A DNA stretch of 64,000 bases from Bradyrhizobium sp. in8p8 (GTDB lineage Bacteria > Pseudomonadota > Alphaproteobacteria > Rhizobiales > Xanthobacteraceae), in NCBI RefSeq assembly GCF_000426845.1, contig NZ_AUGD01000021.1, positions 22,998-86,997 on the forward strand, written 5' to 3'. Numbering within the stretch: the stretch's first letter is position 1; each line of letters opens with the position of its first letter. The notes under the pieces are model-generated. The model ran no database searches. It saw nothing but the letters and a program-made list of their open reading frames with translations, and was not told where the DNA came from. The position numbers were made by a program, and so were the translations under genes. Shown here in pieces: positions 51,997-60,970 of this stretch.

Positions 51997-52263
51997 ATGC
52001 GTAAAGGCAGGTTCACGGAAGAGCAGATTATCAAGGTGCTGAAGGAACACGCTGCCGGGATGTCGGCGAGCGATCTGTGCCGGAAACACGGCATCAGCGA
52101 TGCGACGTTCTATAAGTGGCGGTCGCGCTACGGCGGGATGGAGATCTCCGACGCCCGCAAGCTGAAGGCCCTTGAGGAAGAGAACCGCAAGCTCAAGAAG
52201 CTGCTGGCGGAGACGATGCTGGATGCATCGACGCTGAAGGAGATGCTCGGAAAAAACTTCTGA
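51997..52263 (+). CDS. IS3-family transposase OrfA
   Basis: 88 residues: RFTEEQIIKVLKEHAAGMSA and DLCRKHGISDATFYKWRSRY form the HTH, followed by a leucine-zipper-like region (ARKLKALEEENRKLKKLLAE). A AAA AAC at 52251-52257, two codons before the stop, is the canonical -1 slippery heptamer joining it to OrfB. Confidence 0.92.
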   Translation: MRKGRFTEEQIIKVLKEHAAGMSASDLCRKHGISDATFYKWRSRYGGMEISDARKLKALEEENRKLKKLLAETMLDASTLKEMLGKNF

Positions 52264-52271
52264 CGCCCGGC

Positions 52272-53108
52272 TTGCGGAGACGTGCTGTGACCTGGGCGAT
52301 CGATCAGAAGGGCTACTCGCAACGGCGGGCTTGCAAGCTGGTTGGCCTGCAGCCGAAAACCTACCGCTATGCCTCGACACGGCCTGACGATAGCGCGTTG
52401 CGGGCCCGGCTGAAGGAATTGGCTTCGCAGCGCCGCCGCTTCGGCTACCGTCGCCTGGGGCTGCTATTGGCTCGGCAAGGGATCCGGATCAATCGGAAGA
52501 AGCTGTATCGGCTTTACAAGGAGGAGCGACTGACCGTGCGTAAACGTGGTGGCCGCAAACGGGCGCTGGGCACCCGGGCGCCGATGACGATCCCGCAGGA
52601 TCAGAACCTGCGCTGGTCACTCGACTTCGTGATGGACACGCTCTCCAGCGGCCGGCGCTTCCGCGTTCTGACCTTGGTCGACGACTTCAGCCGAGAGTGC
52701 CTGACCCTGGTCGCCGATACATCGCTCACCAGCCTGCGTGTCGTGCGCGAGCTCGACCGCGTCATCGAGACCCGCGGCTGCCCGCGCATGATCGTCAGCG
52801 ACAATGGCACCGAGTTCACATCAAACGCGATATTGGCCTGGCAAGAGGAACTCGGGATTGAGTGGCACTACATCGCGCCCGGCAAGCCGGTGCAGAACGG
52901 GTTTGTCGAGAGCTTCAACGGCCGACTGCGTGATGAGTGTCTGAACGAGCACCTGTTCGCAAATCTCAACGAGGCTCGCCAGCTCATCGAGGAATGGAGG
53001 ATCGACTACAACACCAACCGACCGCACACGAGCCTCAACGGGCTCACACCGACCGAGTTCGCAACCCGCCCCAACAGGGGCCAAACCCAGAACAGAATCT
53101 ACTTATAA
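52272..53108 (+). CDS. IS3-family transposase OrfB (DDE integrase)
   Basis: 278 residues from TTG 52272; the natural product is the OrfAB fusion entered by a -1 frameshift near 52254. SLDFVMDTL (first D), MIVSDNGTEFTS (second D) and FVESFNGRLRDECLNE (E) give the DDE triad, all intact. It catalyses transposition, so the element may still be active. Confidence 0.92.
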   Translation: MRRRAVTWAIDQKGYSQRRACKLVGLQPKTYRYASTRPDDSALRARLKELASQRRRFGYRRLGLLLARQGIRINRKKLYRLYKEERLTVRKRGGRKRALGTRAPMTIPQDQNLRWSLDFVMDTLSSGRRFRVLTLVDDFSRECLTLVADTSLTSLRVVRELDRVIETRGCPRMIVSDNGTEFTSNAILAWQEELGIEWHYIAPGKPVQNGFVESFNGRLRDECLNEHLFANLNEARQLIEEWRIDYNTNRPHTSLNGLTPTEFATRPNRGQTQNRIYL

Positions 53109-53297
53109 ACGGGGGCAAATTGGGGAGCAGGTCACCAGCACCGCCTTTAGATACTTCTCGAGCGCATGCACCGCGAGCCAAAGGAAGTCGGTGTTCAGTC
53201 GGTTATTGGCACACCAGCGGGCGGTGACATAGTTCTCGTCCGCGGTCCGCACAAACAGCTCGCGGGCGAGGTTGTTCTTTGAGGCCTCGACGCTCAC
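53103..53297 (-). pseudogene. HEPN-domain protein, truncated by IS3
   Basis: The GTG at 53297 overlaps the qatD stop by GTGA. ARELFVRTADENYVTARWCA and TDFLWLAVHALEKYLKAVLV are the first half of a HEPN domain of the DENYxxAR...EKYLKA type. Codons after about 53134 come from the IS end, and no second half is found beyond the IS at 51930. It was the fifth gene of the qat operon. Confidence 0.7.
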
Positions 53298-54067
53298 GGA
53301 CGCGCCTCGCCCAGAAGGGTGCGCAAGTTGTTGAGAACGGCGCCTTCCATCGCCTCGACGGGGACGCCTCGCAGTGCGGCAAGTTCAGCTACGGTTTGGG
53401 CCACGTCGCGTGGTCGCGTGGGGCGTCCCTCCACCTCCACAAACGGACCGTCCGTTTCGGTCAGCAGACGATCTGCAGGTAAGCCGGCGACAAGCTGACG
53501 ATGTTTCGGCAACCGGAGCATTTCGCCGTTCACGGAGAAATAGCAGCCCAACGCGACGGCCCGGCGCGCTTCGGCGGCCGTTCCGGTGAACCAGTGCAAG
53601 ACAACACGACTCCGATCCGGCGGCAACTCGCGCTCGACATGGCCGAGTACCTTTCCGACCGCACGCACGCTATGCACCGTGAGCACCTTGCCTCCTTGAT
53701 CGGCGCAGGCTCGCAAGATTCGTACGAAAACACGTTCCTGGGCTGGAAAGCTTCGGTAGAAGCGAGGTCCTGCATCCAAGCCGATCTCGCCGACGTAACG
53801 AGCGTCTCGGAGATAGTGCTTGAGGAGCGGCAGCTCGCTTTCGCGTTCGCCGACGAGCTGGGGATGGAGGCCGAGAGCCACGCGCACGTGGTCCGATCGC
53901 GCTGCCAGCTCGCGGTTGCGAAGCCATGCCTTGGGCGTGGTGGTAACCGCAAGCGTTGCCACGCGCTCACGGTCACATTCGGCAATCAGCGCCGCGTGAT
54001 CTCTGTAGAGGTCGAGATGGCAGTGGAAGTCGACCCAGCGGGCAGGCCGGTTCGGAGAAGTTGTCAT
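53294..54067 (-). CDS. qatD: QatD, TatD-family DNase of the Qat defence system
   Basis: 257 residues. FHCHLDLY (HxH metal site), VGEIGLDAG (Glu), VLTVHSVRA, VLHWFTGTA and LTETDGPF are the TatD metal ligands, all present. It is shorter and more diverged than housekeeping TatD. It overlaps qatC by ATGA. In Qat (Gao et al. 2020) the TatD-like nuclease is one of four required proteins. Confidence 0.9.
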   Translation of the reverse strand: MTTSPNRPARWVDFHCHLDLYRDHAALIAECDRERVATLAVTTTPKAWLRNRELAARSDHVRVALGLHPQLVGERESELPLLKHYLRDARYVGEIGLDAGPRFYRSFPAQERVFVRILRACADQGGKVLTVHSVRAVGKVLGHVERELPPDRSRVVLHWFTGTAAEARRAVALGCYFSVNGEMLRLPKHRQLVAGLPADRLLTETDGPFVEVEGRPTRPRDVAQTVAELAALRGVPVEAMEGAVLNNLRTLLGEARP

Positions 54068-55437
54068 TGCGGTCGCGCCCGTACGCCCTGCAGCAATCGG
54101 TCGACCTCTTGCAGTCCTGCGACATAGACGGCCTCATAGTCCTTCAGCCGATCCGGATGATCAACTAGGGGGCCTGGGCGATGGATGTCGAAACGGGCCC
54201 GATCCGGCCTTCGCGCCAGACGTGATAGCATGAGCTGGAAGGAGCGGACATGCTCTCCCTCGGCTTTTCTTGTGTCGAGCACTCGCGCGTGCAGATCAGC
54301 GATCCGATAAGGCGTGTCGTCGACGCCCCAGGCTTCCAGGATCGCCGCGCGCCTGATCAGGCATGGGACGCAACGGCCACAATGCTTGGGATCGCGCTGG
54401 CTCGGGTCCGGATCGTAGCGACGGCTGGCGGGCGAGGAACAGGACATCGTGTTCCGAGCCTCCTTGCGAAGGAACGCGAGGTCCGCGCAGGCCATCGCCA
54501 TCTGGCCCTTGGTCTGGAAGGCGTAGGGATTCTCGAGGCGCACCCGGAGACCGAGCCCCTTCAGTAGCTCGTCAAAGCGCGCCATGTAGAAGGGATGGGT
54601 CGTGCGGGTACTGAGCGCGCCGAGCCTTAAGGGATCGAGCGGCACGTTCAGCGAGATCAGACCGTTCTCCGGCACGCACACGACCATGTCGCCGCCGACA
54701 GCGTCTGCGGCCAGCACCGCAAGCGCAAAAAACAGGAACGAGCGGCCGCGGAGGGTGTCCTCGACCGAATCGGCCTCGACAATGTCCGTCGGAAAGCCGA
54801 CCCGTGCCCTTACGTGGTGCACGGTCGTACCGGCGAATCGTTTCTTGAGAACCTCCGCACAATAGGCCTGATGCTTGCTCGTGATACCATCCCAGTAGTG
54901 GCTCACGAGCATTGGGACCTGCCCGGATGCGAGGAGATCGATGGCGCCGATGAAACTATCGAGGCCACCCGAGAAGAGGCTGACGATGGTCGGAGTCGCC
55001 GTGCGCAGCTTGGTGGGAGCGGACGCGAGCTCGCCGATCGTCGCTATCCTGGGGCGGAAGTAGATCTGCCAACGATCGCCGGTCAGGAAATTCAGCGTCG
55101 TGCGGATCAGCGGTGCAAGACTCGTCCAAAGGTCAGGGTTGCGGACCGGCACATTGAGCTCGATCTCGCGGGTCCACGCATCGACTGCATCGTTCTCCCG
55201 CGAGATGCGCGTGTCGGCGGCCGTAACGGCCGCGGCCAGCATGGCAAGGTCGACGGCGGTTTCGCTAGGCCTGAGGCCAAGCGCGCGGAGCTGGTCGAGA
55301 GCCTGCCCCAGGCCGAATCCCGGTCGATGGTCGCCGTCGACAAAGTTGATTTCCGTCGAAAACGTGTCGGCGCGCGTCGGAGCGACAGCGACGGTATCTG
55401 CGGGCCCCAATCGGCCGATGATCGTATGATGCCTCAT
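54064..55437 (-). CDS. qatC: QatC, QueC-like protein of the Qat defence system
   Basis: 457 residues. VSLFSGGLDSFIGAIDLL is the PP-loop (SGGxDS) ATP site at about 152-170, preceded by an N-terminal extension. CSSPASRR and HCGRCVPCLIRRAAILEAWG form the zinc-binding Cys cluster near 365-395. QueC normally makes preQ0; in Qat the homologue is thought to modify a protein partner. Overlaps qatB by ATGA. Confidence 0.9.
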   Translation of the reverse strand: MRHHTIIGRLGPADTVAVAPTRADTFSTEINFVDGDHRPGFGLGQALDQLRALGLRPSETAVDLAMLAAAVTAADTRISRENDAVDAWTREIELNVPVRNPDLWTSLAPLIRTTLNFLTGDRWQIYFRPRIATIGELASAPTKLRTATPTIVSLFSGGLDSFIGAIDLLASGQVPMLVSHYWDGITSKHQAYCAEVLKKRFAGTTVHHVRARVGFPTDIVEADSVEDTLRGRSFLFFALAVLAADAVGGDMVVCVPENGLISLNVPLDPLRLGALSTRTTHPFYMARFDELLKGLGLRVRLENPYAFQTKGQMAMACADLAFLRKEARNTMSCSSPASRRYDPDPSQRDPKHCGRCVPCLIRRAAILEAWGVDDTPYRIADLHARVLDTRKAEGEHVRSFQLMLSRLARRPDRARFDIHRPGPLVDHPDRLKDYEAVYVAGLQEVDRLLQGVRARPQ

Positions 55438-56333
55438 GCTGCGGCTTCTCCGGCTGCGGCAACGAGCTCGAAGCCCGTTTCATAGATCTGGTCAACGACC
55501 GCCTGGACGTCCCGATCGGAGAGCCGGTCCAAATTGTCCAATTTGCCGGCGAGTTCACCGCGCGTCGCGCCGGTTACGAAATCATGGAGCTGGACCTGCG
55601 CGTTCTCCACGGCGGCAACGTCGTCGGGAAGTGTGATCCCGCGAGAACCAAGGTCGGCCATAACCCGCCCCTCGATTGAGCGAGCGATAAAATCGAGGAA
55701 GAAGTCCTGCATCTGCTGGGGCGTCAGCGTGTCAAAGCTCGCGACACCGGCCTCCGCCATATCTCCGATCGACTCCAGCATCGCCTGGCGTGCGATGGCC
55801 TCGTCGACGGCACCTCCGGGGGGACAGACGAATTCCATCAGCGCGACGAAGACGTCTGCGGCGGGAGCTCCGGCTAAGGCGGCGAGATCCAGGCGGCGAA
55901 GCGTTTCCGTCGGGCCGACCGTCTGGAAATCCCGCACGATGCCGAGAAGGCCTCCGGCGGTTGTACGCGACGCCCCCATCCGCCGGGCCGCGCGGCGGGC
56001 ATTGCCGGTCCCCTTGCGGACGTAGTCGGAGAGAGCGCTGCCAAGCGAGCCGCGACTGCCGGTGCGGGCAAAGCGCGTAAAATTGCTGCGCGCCCCGCTA
56101 AATTCGCCAGCGCCACTGTCCGGCCGCGGCGGCGAACCGCCGAGAGGGGAGGCGGGCATTGTCGGGACCGCGGGCGACGGAGGTTGTGACGTCGGCGTTC
56201 CAGGCGCGCCGGGAGCGGCAGGGACGGCCGGCTGGACCGAGGGAGGTCGCGGCCGGACTGGGGGCGGGGGATCATCGACGAATGATGGGACCAAGCCGTT
56301 GGCCGGTCCGCCGTAGCCCTTGGAGGTCCCCAT
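55434..56333 (-). CDS. qatB: QatB, Qat defence system component
   Basis: 299 residues. Glycine/proline-rich N-terminal third (GTSKGYGGPANGLVPSFVDD, then a Pro-rich stretch to about residue 70), then a helical domain (FVALMEFVCPPGGAVDEAIA, MQDFFLDFIARSIEGRVMAD) ending VVDQIYETGFELVAAAGEAA. Identified from its conserved ends and its place between qatA and qatC. Its stop overlaps qatC, and its start abuts the qatA stop. Confidence 0.87.
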   Translation of the reverse strand: MGTSKGYGGPANGLVPSFVDDPPPPVRPRPPSVQPAVPAAPGAPGTPTSQPPSPAVPTMPASPLGGSPPRPDSGAGEFSGARSNFTRFARTGSRGSLGSALSDYVRKGTGNARRAARRMGASRTTAGGLLGIVRDFQTVGPTETLRRLDLAALAGAPAADVFVALMEFVCPPGGAVDEAIARQAMLESIGDMAEAGVASFDTLTPQQMQDFFLDFIARSIEGRVMADLGSRGITLPDDVAAVENAQVQLHDFVTGATRGELAGKLDNLDRLSDRDVQAVVDQIYETGFELVAAAGEAAA

Positions 56334-58286
56334 CTACTTGGCCTTCGGGAGTTTCAGAATGCCCTGCGCGGTCTTCTGGAGGGGCACGTTCTCAGCTTGC
56401 TCGGCCCAGGTTTGCAGGACGGACCGGTACTCGGCTGCGATGCCGGTGTCGGCGAAGCAACTGCCCCAGCTCGAAGCAGCCCACGCACCAGCCTTCGCCG
56501 CGGGCAGCTCGCGGACGAACTCGAGCAGGTGGCGCTGTAGCGCTGGATGGGCTTCTACGAGGCGGACGAGGCCGTCGACACCTTTCGGCTTCCCCTTGAA
56601 TTCGTCTTCCTGGAGAATGCGTCCCCGGATCGCCTCGAAGACTTCCTCCGGTTCGGGCCCGGTAAGTTTCGCGATCTCGGCCACTGCGCCCCGTACCATG
56701 AGCTGCGGACCCATCAGCTTCTCCACCAGCCCCTCGAGGTGGCTGGCGGCGGCAAGCCCTCCCAACGAGCTGCGCTTGTCCCGCGTGACGAACACGTAGG
56801 GGCGAAGATCGATGCCCGCGAGCGGTGGGTCGATCGCGGCCCAGCCCGTCGCCCATTCGTTCTTTTCCCATTCGGTTGCTTCCGGCGGAAGCGACGGCAG
56901 CTCGGCCGCCACCTTGCGCGCGCCCTTGCCCGATGGCTTCTCGTCTTCTTCCATTGCCGCAGGCCTTCGCATGAACTGCTCAAAGGCGCGAACTGCCTCC
57001 GGGGAGCCATCGGGATGGTTGGCCGCAAGTCTTGCGATCTGCTCGTAGAAGTCCGGATAGAAGCGTTCCGCCAGCATGATCTTGGCGAGCACCGGCCGCT
57101 GGATCTCGGCGCCGAAGCCGCGCTCCTGGGCGATGCCGTGACGCAGCATCATCGAGTTGAGGAAGCGCTTGATCTGGCGTGGGTTGCCCCTTGTGCCCTC
57201 GCTAAGGATCTTGGTGACGTGCGCGCTGATGACCAGTGCCTGTTCGACCTCCGGCGGCACCGGTCCTTGCATGGCCGCTTCGACGGTGCGGCGATCCAGG
57301 CCCCGGCTCTTCCAGGGACGTTTCATATCCTCGCGAGCCGCGGCGAGCAGCCGCAGGAAACGCGGGTCCGCCGAGCCGAGCGCGTTCTCGGCGAGCAGCA
57401 GCGTGACATAGACCCGCGTCTCGGCCGCGCCAAGCGCGGGGATCCGGAATGGGACCTGGATCAGCTTCTCGAGGTAATTCCGCGCGTAGCTGATCGGGCC
57501 CGAGCTCGGCGGCAGGTCCGGGAAGTGCTCCCGCACCGCATATTCGATCATGAGCTCGTCGGCTCCGATCACAAAGGCCGTGCGCTCGACGAAGAGGAAC
57601 AGCCGGATCGCCTCCAGTGTCGCGATTGCCGTTTTCGGCAGACAACGATCGAGGTCGTCCACGATGACGACGAGTTGGTCGATATCGGCTGCATCGAGCA
57701 ACTCTTTGAATTCTTTGCGGAACGCATGGATGTGTTCTGGCAGACTGTCGCTCTCCTCCGGCGCCTCCTTGATGAACTCGCCGGCCTTGTTCGCAACGCT
57801 CTTCAGGTCCTCGATCGAGATATGCTCCTGCGGCTTGGACAGGAACGAGGTGGCGAGGTCATAGAGCCCCTTGGCCTGGTCGAATGTCGGGATCCCGGTC
57901 GCCGCGGTGAAGGCGAAGCCGCCGGCCTGACGTGCCAGTTTCAGCCAGTCGACGCGCTTGAGCACCTTCTTGGCGGCATCGGCGACCTTCGTCGAGGCAG
58001 GGCGGGCGCGGCGCAACTCGTCGACAATGGTTTCGATGACGACGGTCTTCGCATCCTCGAAGCCCTCGAACGTCCAGCCGTTGAACCACAGGCAGAGCAC
58101 CCGGCCGTCCTCGGCGAAGGCGCCTTCCAGCATTTTGAGAACGCTTGATTTGCCAGCACCCCAGTCGCCGTGCACGCCGATCGTCACTGGGGCATCTGGC
58201 GTTTTCCGGATAAGACTGACGACGGTCTTGGCGATCGCCTCGTAATACAGCAGATCGGTTGCCGTCTCCTGGTCATTCAAGAACAC
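56334..58286 (-). CDS. qatA: QatA, KAP-family ATPase of the Qat defence system
   Basis: 650 residues. VTIGVHGDWGAGKSSVLKML is Walker A (about 37-56), LVVIVDDLDRCLP Walker B (about 205-217), and the WFNGWTFEGFED segment after strand 3 is typical of KAP NTPases. First gene of a leftward qatABCD operon, with a divergent Xre-RES pair upstream. ATP-driven sensing or complex assembly is assumed. Confidence 0.9.
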   Translation of the reverse strand: MFLNDQETATDLLYYEAIAKTVVSLIRKTPDAPVTIGVHGDWGAGKSSVLKMLEGAFAEDGRVLCLWFNGWTFEGFEDAKTVVIETIVDELRRARPASTKVADAAKKVLKRVDWLKLARQAGGFAFTAATGIPTFDQAKGLYDLATSFLSKPQEHISIEDLKSVANKAGEFIKEAPEESDSLPEHIHAFRKEFKELLDAADIDQLVVIVDDLDRCLPKTAIATLEAIRLFLFVERTAFVIGADELMIEYAVREHFPDLPPSSGPISYARNYLEKLIQVPFRIPALGAAETRVYVTLLLAENALGSADPRFLRLLAAAREDMKRPWKSRGLDRRTVEAAMQGPVPPEVEQALVISAHVTKILSEGTRGNPRQIKRFLNSMMLRHGIAQERGFGAEIQRPVLAKIMLAERFYPDFYEQIARLAANHPDGSPEAVRAFEQFMRRPAAMEEDEKPSGKGARKVAAELPSLPPEATEWEKNEWATGWAAIDPPLAGIDLRPYVFVTRDKRSSLGGLAAASHLEGLVEKLMGPQLMVRGAVAEIAKLTGPEPEEVFEAIRGRILQEDEFKGKPKGVDGLVRLVEAHPALQRHLLEFVRELPAAKAGAWAASSWGSCFADTGIAAEYRSVLQTWAEQAENVPLQKTAQGILKLPKAK

Positions 58287-58468
58287 ATCAATACTCCGGT
58301 TCTAGGTGGCTGGTTCGTTCGCGCAGGTTGCACGGTTTTACACCAGCTCGCCGCAATGAGAACGAAATATGAACAGATTAATCTAACTTTACGGACTTGA
58401 CGAACTTAACGGAAGTCCTCATTTTGTCTATGAAAGGTGCCCGCGTTTCAGGACAGGAGCTGCCCGCC
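58287..58468. promoter_or_regulatory. divergent promoter region of qat and xre-res
   Basis: About 180 bases between the qatA start and the Xre-type antitoxin, AT-rich near 58365-58395 (AACAGATTAATCTAACTTTA). No clear operator repeats. AGGAG near 58455 serves the antitoxin gene. Confidence 0.45.
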
Positions 58469-59218
58469 ATGGCAAAGGCGAAGAAATCAGCACAAGGAAA
58501 GACCGCGACACGGGTTCGCAAGCCCAAGGCGCTGCTGACCATGTCCTTTATGACAGACTTGAAGGGACTGCTATCTAGGCCTGTCCGGGACATTAAGGTC
58601 AATGCATCCAGCAGCGCCGCCAAGGCGATGGCCATGAAACCGAAATACGTCCGCCTGCTGATCGAGCGTTACGGCGAAGCCCTCGAAAAGAGCAGCAAAG
58701 AGGGACATCCCTTCAGCTTCCGCGTCAACGTCGATCCAACCGGCAACGCTGTCGCCGCGCCCGTCGAGCAGGTGACCTCCAAAGAAAATGTCGAAATAGA
58801 TGAGGAAAACAGCGCCGAGCTTGATCAGGCGTTGGCTGCAGCGCGGGACCGAGGCCGGATCAGAGCTGCGGAGATCCTGTCTGGCAAAGACATGCGCAGT
58901 GCCGACGAACTTGCCGAGTTGCTGCACACAACGCGCGTAACGATCAACACTAAGCGACAAAACGGACAACTTCTCGGGTTGGACGGCGCCAAACGCGGCT
59001 TCCGCTTCCCGGTTTGGCAACTCGATCGCAATGGAAAACCCTATCCCGAGTTGCCGGCCTTGCGGGAACGGCTTGGCGGTCCCTGGGCCATCTTCCGTTT
59101 TCTTGTGCAGCGTCACGATGAACTTGACGGCCTGACGGGTCGCGAGGTCCTAGAGCGGGGGCAGGGCGAAGCCTTGCTCGCGGCAGCAGAGAGCGTCGGA
59201 CGAGGAGATTTTCGCTAG
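58469..59218 (+). CDS. Xre-type antitoxin of an RES-Xre pair
   Basis: 249 residues from ATG 58469 behind AGGAG; in-frame TTG 58397 and ATG 58430 are less likely. The N-terminus is basic. ADELAELLHTTRVTINTKRQ then NGQLLGLDGAKRGFRFPVWQ is the DNA-binding region, and LPALRERLGGPWAIFRFLVQ the MbcA/ParS-like C-terminal part that contacts the toxin. The RES gene starts at the base after its stop, so the pair is coupled. Confidence 0.75.
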   Translation: MAKAKKSAQGKTATRVRKPKALLTMSFMTDLKGLLSRPVRDIKVNASSSAAKAMAMKPKYVRLLIERYGEALEKSSKEGHPFSFRVNVDPTGNAVAAPVEQVTSKENVEIDEENSAELDQALAAARDRGRIRAAEILSGKDMRSADELAELLHTTRVTINTKRQNGQLLGLDGAKRGFRFPVWQLDRNGKPYPELPALRERLGGPWAIFRFLVQRHDELDGLTGREVLERGQGEALLAAAESVGRGDFR

Positions 59219-59845
59219 GTGGCAGCCAAGGACCCACCGGCGACCTCGGCGAAGTCGCGACTTGAGCTCCACACCGTGACTGCGGGTGCGAGATTCGGCC
59301 GAATCTATCTTGGACGTTATCGGGATCCGCTCGGATACGGTAAATCACCCAGCCGCTTCAGCGACCCGCGACGGCGCGTCGACGCCAACCGTTTCGGCGT
59401 ATTGTACCTCGGCGATACGCTGAAAGTGTGCTTCCTTGAGGCCGTCCTGCGCGACCGCCACGACGGTTCGGACGGGTCGTTGCTCCTCGGCGAGGATGAG
59501 CTCCAGGAGAGGAACTATGCGGAGATCGAAGTCGCCTCGGCCCTAAATATGGTCGACCTACGGAACGATTGCGCTGTCCGGATGGGTGTTCCAACCGATG
59601 TTGCTCGTGCTTCGTCGCAAGCGCTAGCGCGGAAATGGTCCCTCGCTTGGCACGAACATCCGTCCCAGCCAGACGGAATCATTTATCCCTCGCGGCTAAA
59701 CGGGCAAACCAACCTCGCCGTGTATCACCGAGCGTTACCGAAGCTGCGGGCCATTGGCGTCCGCCGTCTGATCCGCGCGACGGGTTTGGCTACAGTCCTC
59801 AACGAATTGCTGGTCGAATTGGCATCCCCTGATCCGGCTGAGTGA
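59219..59845 (+). CDS. RES-domain toxin
   Basis: 208 residues from GTG 59219. GRIYLGRYRDPLGYGKSPSR (Arg), GVLYLGDTLKVCFLEAVLRD (Glu) and IIYPSRL (Ser) are the R-E-S residues naming the family. RES toxins degrade NAD+ and halt growth unless bound by the Xre antitoxin. Directly downstream of the antitoxin gene, no gap. Confidence 0.88.
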   Translation: MAAKDPPATSAKSRLELHTVTAGARFGRIYLGRYRDPLGYGKSPSRFSDPRRRVDANRFGVLYLGDTLKVCFLEAVLRDRHDGSDGSLLLGEDELQERNYAEIEVASALNMVDLRNDCAVRMGVPTDVARASSQALARKWSLAWHEHPSQPDGIIYPSRLNGQTNLAVYHRALPKLRAIGVRRLIRATGLATVLNELLVELASPDPAE

Positions 59846-60202
59846 TCGCCAAGTGCCACGCGGGCCCTGGTGGCGTAAGGCTGCTGGCTCACTTTTGTTG
59901 AGCGCGAATTTGATGTTCTTAATGTGCGCTTTTGAACCTATTCGTTGGGGCAAGGCTGCCAAATACACATCGCCTGCTGCGGAGAAGCTGTATCCAGGGT
60001 GCGGAGCGCAAGTTACCTGCTCCGGAGCCGATGGTGACCTGAGGCCTGGCCTCTGGAGCCAAACTCCGGCTTGTTCATGGTCTGTCGATAAAGAACGTCT
60101 TCCCTCCCGGTTGCAAGTCGACTCGATGCAACTACATTCCCTGCGGGTAGTGCGGCCCGTTACGGGCGCCAGGTCGAAGCCGCGATAAAACGGGGGGAAA
60201 TT
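59846..60202. other. intergenic between res and the three-gene operon
   Basis: About 350 bases with no supportable gene; it probably holds the promoter of the downstream operon, whose first ribosome-binding site (GGGGGGAAATT) ends at 60202. Confidence 0.4.
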
Positions 60203-60970
60203 ATGTACTTCTCGGAAGCCGCCTTGGCGAATCTAGCGGACGGCTACGCAGCCTTGGACGAAAAGCTCAACAAGCTGGTCGAAGGCTACGTCCTGTTGAA
60301 CTTGCAAAAGCCGAGAGCCCGGGAATTCGCCTCGCAAGGTTTTCCCCGGCGCGTGAAGACGATGGCGCGTTGCATCAAGAACGTCTTTGCGCTCATCCCG
60401 CCCGAGCGCCAGGAGCTCCCCTCGATCGACGAGCTTTCGGACGCCACCATCAATATCCAGAGCTTCATTTTCAACACCTTCGGGGCAATCGACAACCTGG
60501 CGTGGACATGGGTCTCTGAGAAGGGGCAGAATCGCAACGATGGCACCTCGATCCCGGATACGCATGTGGGATTAGGGCCAAAGAACATCAGTGTCCGCCA
60601 GCTCCTGCCGGCGGCGTTGCAGGCGTACCTTGCGACGCTGGATGAATGGATGGAGTATCTCGCAAGCCTCCGGCATGCCCTTGCGCATCGCATCCCGCTC
60701 TATATCCCGCCTTATGTGATCGAGGATGCGGACGCAGCCGCCTATGACGAGCTCGCGAAGAAGATGAGCGCGGCGATCAAGGCGCTCGATTTTGCAGCCT
60801 ATGATACCCTCTCGGCCGAGCAGCTGAAGCTTGGCCGATTTCAACCCTGGATCAGTCAGTCGTTCGCCGAAGGCGCCAAGCCCGTGGTGTTTCACCCGCA
60901 GCTTCTGGCGGACTTCAACACGGTCGATGAGGTGGGCCACAAGGTGCTGGCGGAGCTCGGCGGCGCATGA
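60203..60970 (+). CDS. HEPN-like protein, first gene of an unknown three-gene operon
   Basis: 255 residues, mostly helical. LASLRHALAHRIPLYIPPYV holds R157 to H162 (RX4H), the HEPN ribonuclease signature. FNTFGAIDNLAWTWVSEKGQ precedes it. No named family was recognised. It overlaps the next gene by ATGA (60967-60970). The position in a defence island suggests an RNA-targeting effector, by analogy only. Confidence 0.6.
   Translation: MYFSEAALANLADGYAALDEKLNKLVEGYVLLNLQKPRAREFASQGFPRRVKTMARCIKNVFALIPPERQELPSIDELSDATINIQSFIFNTFGAIDNLAWTWVSEKGQNRNDGTSIPDTHVGLGPKNISVRQLLPAALQAYLATLDEWMEYLASLRHALAHRIPLYIPPYVIEDADAAAYDELAKKMSAAIKALDFAAYDTLSAEQLKLGRFQPWISQSFAEGAKPVVFHPQLLADFNTVDEVGHKVLAELGGA

Larger units (their letters stand above)
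51931..53134 (+). mobile_element. IS3-family insertion sequence (IS407/IS51-like)
   Basis: 1204 bp with 13-bp perfect terminal inverted repeats (TGACCTGCTCCCC at 51931-51943; complement at 53122-53134). It holds orfA and orfB with a frameshift heptamer. Flanking tetramers (CGAG left, CCAG right) do not match exactly, so no clean target duplication is seen. Its right end lies inside a HEPN gene. Confidence 0.88.

Noticed and set aside
56547..58148. 533-residue plus-strand ORF
   Set aside because: Antisense to qatA; qatA has Walker A/B and operon overlaps.
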